From: Lineus longissimus
Taxonomy: Eukaryota > Nemertea > Pilidiophora > Heteronemertea > Lineidae
Reading direction: 5' to 3'
NCBI RefSeq assembly: GCF_910592395.1
Contig: NC_088314.1
Span: 19,116,070-19,180,069 of the forward strand
Length of the DNA: 64,000 nt
A program made the translations under genes and the position numbers. Below the pieces are notes generated by a model. It did no database searches. It was not told the origin of the DNA and was given only the letters and a program-made list of their open reading frames with translations. Position 1 is the first letter of the stretch. The number at the start of each line of letters is the position of its first letter. Below, in pieces: positions 43,121 through 53,163 of this stretch.

Positions 43121-46100
43121 CACCTGTGTTTTCCCCAAGTACTTTTTGCATACTTCCTTATCCCTCTGTTATCTGGACATCTCTTAAAAGGCCACTATTA
43201 CAAGTAGTTTCAAGGTGTCCTCACTGTACAAAACATAGAATAAAGAACTTTTTCCCGACATGTAAATGCATATTTATTAAAAAATATTTGTGTAGCTTGA
43301 CGATACAATTTTATCATGATTTTCATACAATTGTTGTCCATGATATAGGATGGTTCTAATGAATTAAGGTGTAACAGCGAAGAAAGGACAAAATGCTACT
43401 TCCACTACGACTAATATTACATATATAGAGTAAAATACTATCAATGATTACATATTAGATACTCTTTAGCAGAGCACTGTCTTCAACAAAAAAGCAAGAT
43501 AATCATCAGTCAGCAAAATCTCATAAGCCGACAACATTTTTTTAACAGGCATAAAGACAAATTGGCCAATTTGACCTAACAGGCGGCTCTCATGCGAAAA
43601 GTAAAATTCAGAAAAAAAAGAATCTGAAGTGTAGGTGGAGCTACTGATGGGCCAGCACGATGTTGACCTCAAAGATCATATGTATGTGGCCAGGTTTACA
43701 TAGAGCGATTCACATACATGTAGTCACTTTTCACCCCAATGTCATGTCATGTCACGTCATGTTTTCAAGCCTAAGTTTCTGACATCAGAAGAGACATCAT
43801 CCTGATTCTCATGGGTTTGCGTCACCACTATCGGGATCCACAAACAGCCAGTGACTTAGCTATCTCAAAACTTTGGGAGTCGAGATCAAGCAATATGAGA
43901 TTCATGCATCATGTGTACACTCAAGACGCAATGGATCAGTCTCGTCCCTCACCCGATGATAGTATGAATAGGATGACGAAATGGACTGCCACAGGAGTCT
44001 ACATGTGTAAGATGCTACTGAAACAACATCCACAATGGTACAAGGAGATTGCTAGAATCTTTGTGTCAATTTTCTGATTCATCTCCAGACTACCATTTTG
44101 CACAGGAAGTCTACAAGCCCTACATTAGGCCTTTAAAAGAAAGGGCAGATTTTTTTTGATCATGCATTCAGCACATCATTTTTTGTACAAATCGTAAACA
44201 ATATCAATTTATTGGTATCTATTCCAAATTTAAAAGTTATAGCCATGAAGAGTAAAGAGTATTTTTAAAATGTACATGTATACTGTGATGTTAACAAAAT
44301 TTGACAACATTCAAATTTTACAACAATTATTTAAAAACAAGTCAACATGGACACTGTAACATATCATATTATCGCTGGCCTCGTAACTCTATTGGATTTT
44401 GCCGGAGGGATGTCTCCCACTACAGGCTTCTGTCCACCTATGCGGGATCTTTTACTTCCCTTGTCATAGACACTCAGGTACAAAGGGACCAATGCTTTTC
44501 GAGTATTCATACATTATAGAGGTTGTGAAGAGCCAGGAATTTTAGTTCCTTGAAAGCCACGCCGGTTCATCCAGAAATACAATCCTGGGTTCTCCCCGGG
44601 ATCAAAACCGGGCCGTATTGTGTGTGAGCCAGCCGTGTTTACTGCTAGGCTATGAGACTCCTAACATCTATCAACAAGTGCTACCATCCCCTTTTACACC
44701 AAACCTTACAGTTTATAGTGAATCTAACAAGAATCAGGCCAAGAACGCAAACGACCAGTTTTTTAGTTTAACACACCCAATAAATGCAAATGTGACTGGG
44801 CTTAAACAATCAGCTATCTAGTAATTTATGCACCAATATAGATTTACACCAATTATTTACGACAAAAACAGTGTAAAAAATACAAATACCTAATTTTTGG
44901 TACATGTACAATACGACCAGAAAAAGGCCAGTAGCAAAATGTCTTTGCTTTCTATCAAGAAATAAGCGAGTAAAATAAAGGCATATATCTCCACTTTTGC
45001 ATTCTACGCCATGTTTCAGAATTTGACACTCGATTTCTACAGGCATCAGACTTGAGCCAACAGTTTCACTGTGTCATTGTGAGTACGATCTCACACAATG
45101 CCTGTGGACTGAGCGTAAATTGCAAACGTTTATGTGGAGGAAGGCCAGGAGACACAAATGCAATTGCAATTGTGAACATACAGGTATTAAAACGACAGCA
45201 TAAGAAACAATATTGTACCTTGCCAACATTTCGTGCCTCATTGCAAAAATTTCTCCAAGATTTTGACGGATTACAAAATTTCTCTAAATTTTCCAAACTG
45301 AAAAATATTTTTTACAATTTTTATGTTCGCCAGTCGTACTTATTTGTGAAGTCTACAAAAATAAAAGGCAAAAAAAATTGGGGGTTTACAGTAGTTCAAA
45401 CATTAAACAATAATAGACTTAACCAAAACTCAAAACAAACTAACAGTCAGGTGTAAATGAAATGCCCACCTCTGAAGAATCAAATGAAACTTTATTGCCG
45501 CGACCTGCAACAATTATCACTGCGATGAGCAATTAAAAGATTGCTCATCCGCAGGTAAAACTGATGATTTCTAGGTTTGACCTTTATTGTAGGTTGCAGC
45601 AACGACCGCTTCTTATTAATGAATGTTGATAACCAATCTTGTATCGGTGAAATCAGAGCACTTTTAGTACCGGTATTACTGCATGGTACAAGTGCAAACA
45701 ATAGAATTACCATAATCACAACATTTGTCCCTCTTATTACATGTATACATGCTATCAGCAGTTAATGAAAGGCAGTATACATCTGGCCTGCACCTGCATA
45801 TCTACAAGCAGCAGCACAGACTACCTGATCAGACATTCCATTTATAAACCCAACTCAGTTGATCACAGTGCTTTCATTATCAAGTAGCATCTATATTATA
45901 TGAAACCTGGGAAAAACCAGGTATATCTAAGTGATACTATCTTTAAGCTCAGCACTCATAAGGATTTATGGCCAAATAGGCCAGATGTATACTGCCTTTA
46001 AATAACTGCTGATGACAAGTATCAAAGAGTAGAAAGTATTTCGTGTACAGTTATATCAACCACCTAGCTAATAAAGCTATGATAGAGCAAAGATCTTTCA

Positions 46101-46899
46101 ATGCCGCAAACAGGTTAGTCATCTTTCATATGCCAACTCGCTTACATCCAAAACAAATGTTTTACCCAAGTTAGAATTTCTCAGGAGAAAAGGTCATAAT
46201 GGGTATTGCACATAAAACATGCTGACTGCAAACTCTCTTATATTCTGTATAATTTGATTCACAATAAATGTCAATTGACTTCAATGAAAAAAGTTTTTTG
46301 ACTTCCCACATGACAACCGGCAAATCATATCGATCACAAAATTCAATTACTGCCGATATTCCAAATGCCTAATGTAATCTCAATACCAACTCATTTGTCA
46401 AAATGAATACAAATCTTAAATTTTCAAAAATGATGAAGAAATCTACAAGCAGGCGACGCAAGTGGATCAGTCTATCGTGAGTGTGTCATAAAATGCTAAG
46501 TAAAATGCCTAAAAATAAAAAAATGTACTAAAGGCTATAGATTGAATGAGAAGGTAAAAGCATAGCACAAAAATACATGTAAAAACAACGTCATGTACAA
46601 ATATTTAGCTCAAAATTTTTTTTCAGGATTGGACCATAATATCAGGTTGGTTTTTTGAAAGTCATGGAAACAACATATATGACCTTCCCATTGGGATCGA
46701 TAAGAGCCAAAGCCTCAATAATGTTGGCCTTGTAATGTACAGCACAATTTCCTCTATTTCATTTCAGCAAATGAACTCTGTCATGACTTAATTTGCAATG
46801 TGTTTGTTGACATCCCTAAATGTCCTTTCCTTCTCCCTTCTTCAAAGAGAAGTGCTCACGAAACAAGGGAAAAACTGCCCGGGGATATCCGCGAGGTTA
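43121..46899. other. AT-rich stretch, probably 3' UTR of the zinc-finger gene
   Basis: No exon is supported on either strand. It lies directly 3' of the minus-strand zinc-finger gene and is strongly AT-rich, with minus-strand AATAAA at about 43268. A SINE-like repeat sits at 44371-44650. The length of the UTR is a guess. Confidence 0.35.
44371..44650 (+). repeat. SINE-like repeat with tRNA-type B box
   Basis: TTTTGCCGGAGGGATG, CACTACAGGCTTCTGTCCAC, GTCATAGACACTCAGG and AAAGCCACGCCGGTTCATCC follow the same order as the copy at 18010-18228. It continues with CCCCGGGATCAAAACCGGGC, a tRNA-like arm (reverse B box), and GCTAGGCTATGAGACTCC. Confidence 0.65.
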
Positions 46900-49800
46900 T
46901 TATGCAACAGAATAATTCAGCTTCCTGAGCACCACGACAGGAATCATTCTCAACTTTGGATCGGGCGTGACTGTCAGGATCGTCTGTGTGACCATAATGA
47001 TAAGAACCTCAACGGAAGTAGACGCCCCCTCCACCTGGAGCACATGTTGGCAAGCTGACTGCAATGTGACGAACGGTGAGCCGCAACGACTGCAGTAGAT
47101 TTTCTTGATGTTCGTGTCGCCTGCTTGCAAGAATGCCACAACCATCGGGACCGTGGTCAGCGGAGGCGAACGTTGGGAGCAGGATTGTGGGGGATCCGAG
47201 GACTTGGGCGTAAAATTCACAACCTGGGTCATGAGACTGTTCATCGGATCGTGGTACATCCGGCACCCGTTGATGACACCAGCTTTAGGATAGCCGTGCG
47301 ATTCGATTAAATGCGTCTGTATACATTCGGCAGTACGGGAAACACTCCTACAGAATCCGCAAGTGTAGAGGGTGGACCCCTGACAAATATGCTTTAGAAG
47401 ATTACTGTGGTCCCCATTCAAACTTTCTAGACCACAGCCACAATCGCACATGAGTGTGCAAGTTTTCCCGTCGAACATCGCCGTAAATTTCGGCGTGGCT
47501 AAATTATATCTCGTCAAACGCTCCTTATTCAAGTTACCCTTCGTAAGCGTGGTGATCATATCTAACAGAACGTTGCGATCGTTGAACATATCCGGAGCCT
47601 CACGTTTATCCCGTGGCTCTCGATCATTAGATCTCATTATCTCTGGCAGCACTTCTTCTACACATTCAAAAGATCCTCGAATTGAATTTTTAGTCTTTCT
47701 TATCATTCGAATTGATGTTTTATCCTTTCCCAACATTTTTGGTACGATTTCCGACCCACGTTCAGATTTGGGGTCACTCGCTTCACCAGTGCGTTTTCGC
47801 ATTCGAGCTTCCGATAAATATTCCTTCACCAGATTCTGGACTTGTTTCGTAACCTCCGTAACTATACCTGACTTTTCACGGTCACGAAGTTTAGTGAGGA
47901 TCGGCAAATGGTTTTTGGAATGTGATGAGATTCGTGGGCTCTTACGGACGGTCGAGTCAGAGATAACTGATGCGTCTTTGACAGGGGCCTGTTTCAGACT
48001 AGCCAGTACAGCAGGGACGACTTTTGAATTCTGAGCTACACAATGACTTCCCACGACTTTCGGTAATGGAGAAATTTTGATTTGCAACTCTTTTGTAAGG
48101 AAATTGTTTACCGGCACTTTAGACTGGGGAGAGAACTTTGGGGGACTCATTGGAACACTTATACAGTCACGGAGTTCATGCGGACTTGGCATGGTTTTGG
48201 CTGGAACACTTTTGGACCTGATTTTTTCACGATTCTGATAAGTTCTTGTAGCTGACACTAAACCATTGAATGAAGGCTCAAACTCGGTATCAGAACTCCC
48301 TGGCACAGAATCTTCTGGTTCGACAAAATCAGGCGCCAACAAATGGATTTGACGGGAAAGGTTTGAAGACTTGACAAGGGGAATAGATTCAGAATTCTTC
48401 ATGTGTTCTTGGTCCGAACACAAGACTTTACCAGCCATACCCTCCAAATCAGAATCTTTTGGTTCAGCTTTAACCATGACACAGTTTTTGGAGGAGTTGA
48501 AATATTTTTCTGGAGGCACCCCATCAGTATCCTCGTGAGCAGGCGTTTTTTTCCCATAAGTACCCTTAGAAGCAGACGTCACCATTGCAGGAGATTCCTG
48601 GCCATTGCACACAACTTTGACAGGTTCTTTCTGGTGCAGATTGGCAAGGGTTGTCCCGATCCTCTCGAGCAAGTCCGTCACGCTAGATTTCTGAGGCGTG
48701 TGAACTATTGCAGCCGGTTCAGCAACACTGGCAGGCGATGCAGGACAATAATCAGCTTGATTGTTGTGACAAACTTGACTGGATGGCAGGACGTTGAGAT
48801 CATTTCCATTGTCTTGATTTCTTGGCTCGTTTTCTATAATTTCATGTTTTGGCATAATTTGATCATGAGTGGGTAGGTCTGGGTGATACTTCTGCCTTGG
48901 AGCAGACAGCGGAGATGGACACCGACTAACCTCACCCAGCTCCTGTGCACGGCAAGCCGCACTAGCTTCCGAGTCAAGCAGATCAGAACTTTTAGACTCG
49001 GAAATACCCTGTTGACTTTGCAACACAACAGAGGTATCATTGCAAATTTCATCAACAACATCGCAGCGCTTATTTTCAACTTCTGACACCGGATTGCAGA
49101 ATGGCGACAAAATTTCACTACCTTTTTTCAGAGCAATGTCTTTCGAATTAACTTGTACTGCACCGATGTTGGCGTCTGCTGGTAAAATACTATCAAGAAA
49201 CACTTGCCAAACATCTGACCCCGAATGGCCAGCCACTTTCCCGGTTTTAACACAACTTTGATAAGTTTCAGTGACGACAGTTTGTACTATCTCCTGGGAA
49301 ATAAAAGTGTGACTCTGTTCGCCAGTCTCTGCCCCCATCAATGGTATTGGCAGCACTTCATCCTGCGCCCACTGTTCGATGATCGGAGTGTAGACGTCTG
49401 CATTGGTACCCTCGATCAAGTGGCTGTCATTAGCATCATCCTCGAGCAAGTCAACCTGAACGACACGCTGCTCCTCATCCTGTCGCGCGGCAAGACTCTG
49501 AATTTTGAGTTTCTTGTAGACGCGACCGATCGTAACGAAGCTACAGAGGCTACAAGAACAATGAGGCTGCTCCGTGAATTCCTGTAACTTCCAAAAGTTG
49601 TACTCCGATTCCGACTCCTTTTTAGTTATTCCAATTTCTGGGACCAGAGTTTTCGGCTGAGCATTTTCCCCGAATAACAATGCAAGTAAGTTGTCCGAAA
49701 GCGACACAGCATCGAGATAGTTTTGGTCATACAGGTGGTTGGTGTAAATGTGTACCTTGAGATCCTCGTCTGAGAAGAACGGATCACTACAGAGCAAACA

Positions 49801-51216
49801 GACAAATGGCTTACCGGAATTCTTACCGGCAAAATGAATCAGGATGTGCGACACCATCGCCTTCGGTTCTTTATGAGAGAATTTACAGCACAGCATGCAT
49901 CTTCTCTCCTTGTCGGGACCTTTCAGAACGTTAGTGAAGCCTTCGATGAGATAGTTCAGAGGCATCCGTTTAGCCACAAGCTTCAGGTGACGGGACATAG
50001 CACTGTCTTCCCAGATTCCAATTTCCTGCAGGATGGCAGGACTGAAATGTGTATGCAGCATGTGCATGACCATGTCGGCCATAATCAGCGCCTTTTCACC
50101 ACACAGGAGGCAGCAATATGGCATAAAGGGGTTGTGAACACGGAGAAAATGCAGTGCGACGTTAACTACGCTGTTCGATTCGAAATGACAATCAGTCTCC
50201 ATGCAGCGGAACGCATACCACGCCGGGTCAGCATTCGGAAACGCCGGCAACATTTCTTTAATTCTCGTAACATAGCGATCGAGACGAGGTTTTTCCTCGG
50301 CGTGAACGTCGATGAAATGTTCAAGGAATGTATCAAACTCTTGACAAATTGCGGACTGTTGATGCGTGCTAATGACACCATGTTGGTTCAGGAGCAAGAA
50401 ATGAATAGCGGGAAGCCAAACGGGACAGTTACGTTCCATGACTTCAATTGATTTCCTAACATGAGCAAACTCGTGCTGCATGAGTTCGTGTTTACCCATC
50501 AAACTCAACCTACAAACGGTACAGTAGCAGACAAGCTTCATCTCTTTGAACTCAAGTTTAAATTGACTTCCCATACACTCTGGCAACTCCTGTTTCAGAT
50601 TCGCAGGATTATATTTCTTATATCTCTTTTTGGCAGGTTTCTGAGGTTCTTTTCGCTTTGGAGATGCTCTTCGCCGCGAAGACGCTTTTGCAACTTCGTC
50701 TGAAATAGGCATCTCTGAATGCGCAACTTCATCCAGAACGGCACTGAGCGAGTCTGAACTTGTATTCATTTGTCTTTTCTGCGTTTTGACTCCCGGTGAA
50801 AACAATGTGTCAACGGAGCCTGGTGCCATCAGAGGAGTTGCATAACTGTCCGCTGAAACCATACTACAGCTTGATGCAGAGCGCACACTTGAGGCGTAAG
50901 CAGGACTGTTTATTCGAGAAGGAACCTTGGATTGCAATGGCTGGGACACATTGATCGAGCCATCAGTGATATCAACTGGAGTGTTGCTATCACCCCTTGG
51001 CGATTGTTTCAGAGAACACACCAAACTTTGCATGTTAGACAAGTCGTAAGTTGGATAGGGCCCTGGTGCCACTGGTATAGGCAATCCGTAGACTACATCC
51101 TGAGCTGGTGCTTGTGACAGCTCTGGACTGATGGTCCTCGTTAGTGGACATGGCATATTCGGCAGGGATTGAGCATGGGTGCTCAAGAACGTGTCAAATC
51201 CTGGTAAATTCGACAT
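46900..51216 (-). CDS. Large C2H2 zinc-finger protein, one coding exon, family unknown
   Basis: One open frame of 1438 residues from ATG at 51216 to a TAA at 46900. A splice acceptor (CTTTTCAG, ending about 51226) lies just before the ATG, so at least one non-coding 5' exon exists upstream. The N-terminus is Ser/Pro-rich with a basic stretch at 181-201 (RRRASPKRKE...KKRYKK), a likely nuclear signal. C2H2 fingers: C232-C235-H248-H252, C338-C343-H356-H361, C369-C372-H385-H390, C440-C443-H457-H461, C473-C476-H489-H494 and C1286-C1289-H1302-H1307. Incomplete ones lie near 1256-1277 and 1375-1391. The ~700-residue middle is acidic and disordered-looking. I do not recognise a named orthologue. A nuclear DNA- or protein-binding role is inferred from the fingers only. 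Long frames on the plus strand here are shadows. Confidence 0.85.
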   Translation of the reverse strand: MSNLPGFDTFLSTHAQSLPNMPCPLTRTISPELSQAPAQDVVYGLPIPVAPGPYPTYDLSNMQSLVCSLKQSPRGDSNTPVDITDGSINVSQPLQSKVPSRINSPAYASSVRSASSCSMVSADSYATPLMAPGSVDTLFSPGVKTQKRQMNTSSDSLSAVLDEVAHSEMPISDEVAKASSRRRASPKRKEPQKPAKKRYKKYNPANLKQELPECMGSQFKLEFKEMKLVCYCTVCRLSLMGKHELMQHEFAHVRKSIEVMERNCPVWLPAIHFLLLNQHGVISTHQQSAICQEFDTFLEHFIDVHAEEKPRLDRYVTRIKEMLPAFPNADPAWYAFRCMETDCHFESNSVVNVALHFLRVHNPFMPYCCLLCGEKALIMADMVMHMLHTHFSPAILQEIGIWEDSAMSRHLKLVAKRMPLNYLIEGFTNVLKGPDKERRCMLCCKFSHKEPKAMVSHILIHFAGKNSGKPFVCLLCSDPFFSDEDLKVHIYTNHLYDQNYLDAVSLSDNLLALLFGENAQPKTLVPEIGITKKESESEYNFWKLQEFTEQPHCSCSLCSFVTIGRVYKKLKIQSLAARQDEEQRVVQVDLLEDDANDSHLIEGTNADVYTPIIEQWAQDEVLPIPLMGAETGEQSHTFISQEIVQTVVTETYQSCVKTGKVAGHSGSDVWQVFLDSILPADANIGAVQVNSKDIALKKGSEILSPFCNPVSEVENKRCDVVDEICNDTSVVLQSQQGISESKSSDLLDSEASAACRAQELGEVSRCPSPLSAPRQKYHPDLPTHDQIMPKHEIIENEPRNQDNGNDLNVLPSSQVCHNNQADYCPASPASVAEPAAIVHTPQKSSVTDLLERIGTTLANLHQKEPVKVVCNGQESPAMVTSASKGTYGKKTPAHEDTDGVPPEKYFNSSKNCVMVKAEPKDSDLEGMAGKVLCSDQEHMKNSESIPLVKSSNLSRQIHLLAPDFVEPEDSVPGSSDTEFEPSFNGLVSATRTYQNREKIRSKSVPAKTMPSPHELRDCISVPMSPPKFSPQSKVPVNNFLTKELQIKISPLPKVVGSHCVAQNSKVVPAVLASLKQAPVKDASVISDSTVRKSPRISSHSKNHLPILTKLRDREKSGIVTEVTKQVQNLVKEYLSEARMRKRTGEASDPKSERGSEIVPKMLGKDKTSIRMIRKTKNSIRGSFECVEEVLPEIMRSNDREPRDKREAPDMFNDRNVLLDMITTLTKGNLNKERLTRYNLATPKFTAMFDGKTCTLMCDCGCGLESLNGDHSNLLKHICQGSTLYTCGFCRSVSRTAECIQTHLIESHGYPKAGVINGCRMYHDPMNSLMTQVVNFTPKSSDPPQSCSQRSPPLTTVPMVVAFLQAGDTNIKKIYCSRCGSPFVTLQSACQHVLQVEGASTSVEVLIIMVTQTILTVTPDPKLRMIPVVVLRKLNYSVA

Positions 51217-53163
51217 CTTGAAGATTCTGAAAAGATAAGACAGATCAATCAGAATACTCAGAGGGCCTGAAATTTTGAAAGGTTACATGCATACAATCAT
51301 AAACATGGTCCATGGACAATCAACCTTTTCAAAGAAGTTTGGACACGGATCAGTCATGCGTTTCACCTAGAACAAAGGGTTACTCAGTGGCTTATGGCAT
51401 TATTGGAAATCAGCTTAGGCCTTCTGATGTGTTCTGTGTAATCTGAATCTCAGTGTGGGCATTTGATTTTGTTTGGGCTAGGCTCCGAGTATGGAGTAGT
51501 GATTCGTCTCTTCGAAAAAGGTCGATTTCGACCAAGTAAGTTGGTCAAGACAAACCAAACCTCAAACAAACAATAAACATAACAAATGCACACACTAAGA
51601 GCAAGTCAAAGTGACCCTTTATTCCAGGTGAAACGCATGACAGGCCAGATCGCGCACAATACAAACGTCATGCATTGGGTGATTTCAAAGTCAGTTTTTA
51701 GATTTAGTTTTAAAACTAAATGGAACACTAAAACCCTTGATTAAACCAGCATTGAAATGAAGTGGGTTTTAGTTTCATCCTTTTTCAAAGTCGGTGTTTG
51801 TTCGTTTTAGCATTATGTCCGGTTTAAGCTTAAAACTAAGGGATGGTTTTAGTGTCAAAAACTAACACCGGGACTAAAACTAAAACTCTCCACAACACCA
51901 GAAATGAAATCAGTTCTGGTGTTAGTTTTGACACTCAGTTTTAGCATTATCCTATTTCAAATTAGGTTTTAGTTTCACACTGAAACCAATTGGAACACCA
52001 AGGTCTGATCTTAATCCCAGCTCGGTGTTATATTTGGAAGATTTGTAGTGCATTTTGTATTACCAATAAAACTAACACCTTAGGCATTAACACCGAGTGG
52101 ATTTCAAATTTGGTGTTGGTGTTCAGAAAAAAAAAATCATGTTGTTCGTACCATTTCAAGAAGTAGTTGCTGGTATTTTGAACGCTGATAGGAATGATGA
52201 TGGACGTGAAAGAAGAAGACCAAATTTATATAGATCGGAAGCGGTTACAATAGGGAAACACCCGAAACACATGCGTGTTTGGTTTTTCCAAGGTTTTTTC
52301 TCTGTCCATCTTGGTGTTAGTTTTACCTGCAGAATAAAACCTCTTCTTAGTTTCAGCCCAGGTTTTAGGTGTTTAGATAAAACCAGGTGTTGGTGTTAAA
52401 CTAAAACCTCGAATTGGTCTTATCCAGACATAGGTTTTTAGGGGTAGAAATTAAGAATAAAACTGACACTAACACCCAACACTAAAACCAAAACCAACTT
52501 TGAAATCACCCAGTGACGAGTGAGTGAAACACGTCTTAGAAAGACTGCAGCAGCAGCAACAAGGTAGGTTATTTTATTGGATAACACACCTTTCTCTATA
52601 AACGATTGCTGTTAACTTGAGGGAACATAATCTATGCGATCTTCTGGATCATGCAATGAGGTCCTCTCTTGAAAAACTACATCAGAAATTCAAGAAAAGA
52701 TGCAAAACAAGTTGTAAGTCTGTTCATTTCTTCCAAATTTTCATTTGGTTTCATGAAAAAGTGGAATTGATTATCCGGAACGCACTATGAATATGGTTTG
52801 TTGCCTCATTTTGCTGTAAATATAATACAAAAAATTTCCAAGCAAAATATAAAATTCTTTATAAATAACATTTTTGAATGTTTTCATTGGGATGTTCAAT
52901 ATAATCTAAGGTGAAATTAGTTAACAGACAATTCAGAGTCAATTTAAAGCTTGCCTTTTCTATAACAAGCGACGTTTTCGAAAAATAAAATAAAGAAATT
53001 ATTACAGAACTTGCAACATTGCAAATTGTTAGATGGCGGTCTATACGGAAGAAGTTGGGAGGATTTTACTTTGCAACAACGAAAACGCTAGAAGGGGCAG
53101 CCCACGGCCGGCGTGGAATTAATTCACTAATGTTTATCGAAAAAGTGAAAAGTGAAAGTGAGA
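51217..53163. promoter_or_regulatory. Divergent region between the zinc-finger gene and FBXO7
   Basis: Opposite-strand start codons are 1.95 kb apart. The region must contain the zinc-finger gene's 5' UTR exon(s) and promoter and that of FBXO7, but I could not place them. Nearly half of it is the 51677-52511 element. Confidence 0.45.
51677..52511. mobile_element. 835-bp element packed with GGTGTTAGTTTTA motifs
   Basis: The ends are a perfect 15-bp terminal inverted repeat, GGGTGATTTCAAAGT, which then diverges. The whole interior repeats variants of GGTGTTAGTTTTA, TAAAACTAACACC and GGTTTTAGTTT in both orientations. There is no credible protein. It resembles a non-autonomous DNA transposon with massively amplified subterminal repeats. 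No clear target duplication is visible. It occupies the space between two divergent genes. Confidence 0.75.

Noticed and set aside
43811-44077. 88-codon plus-strand open frame
   Set aside because: AT-rich non-coding surroundings, no recognised domain, and it lies in the presumed 3' UTR of the opposite-strand gene.
47450-50703. Plus-strand open frames of 120-205 codons
   Set aside because: They lie antisense inside the 1438-residue zinc-finger coding region and have no domain signal; shadows of codon use.
52097-52399. 100-codon open frame
   Set aside because: Lies wholly inside the motif-rich transposon-like element and is made of its repeats.
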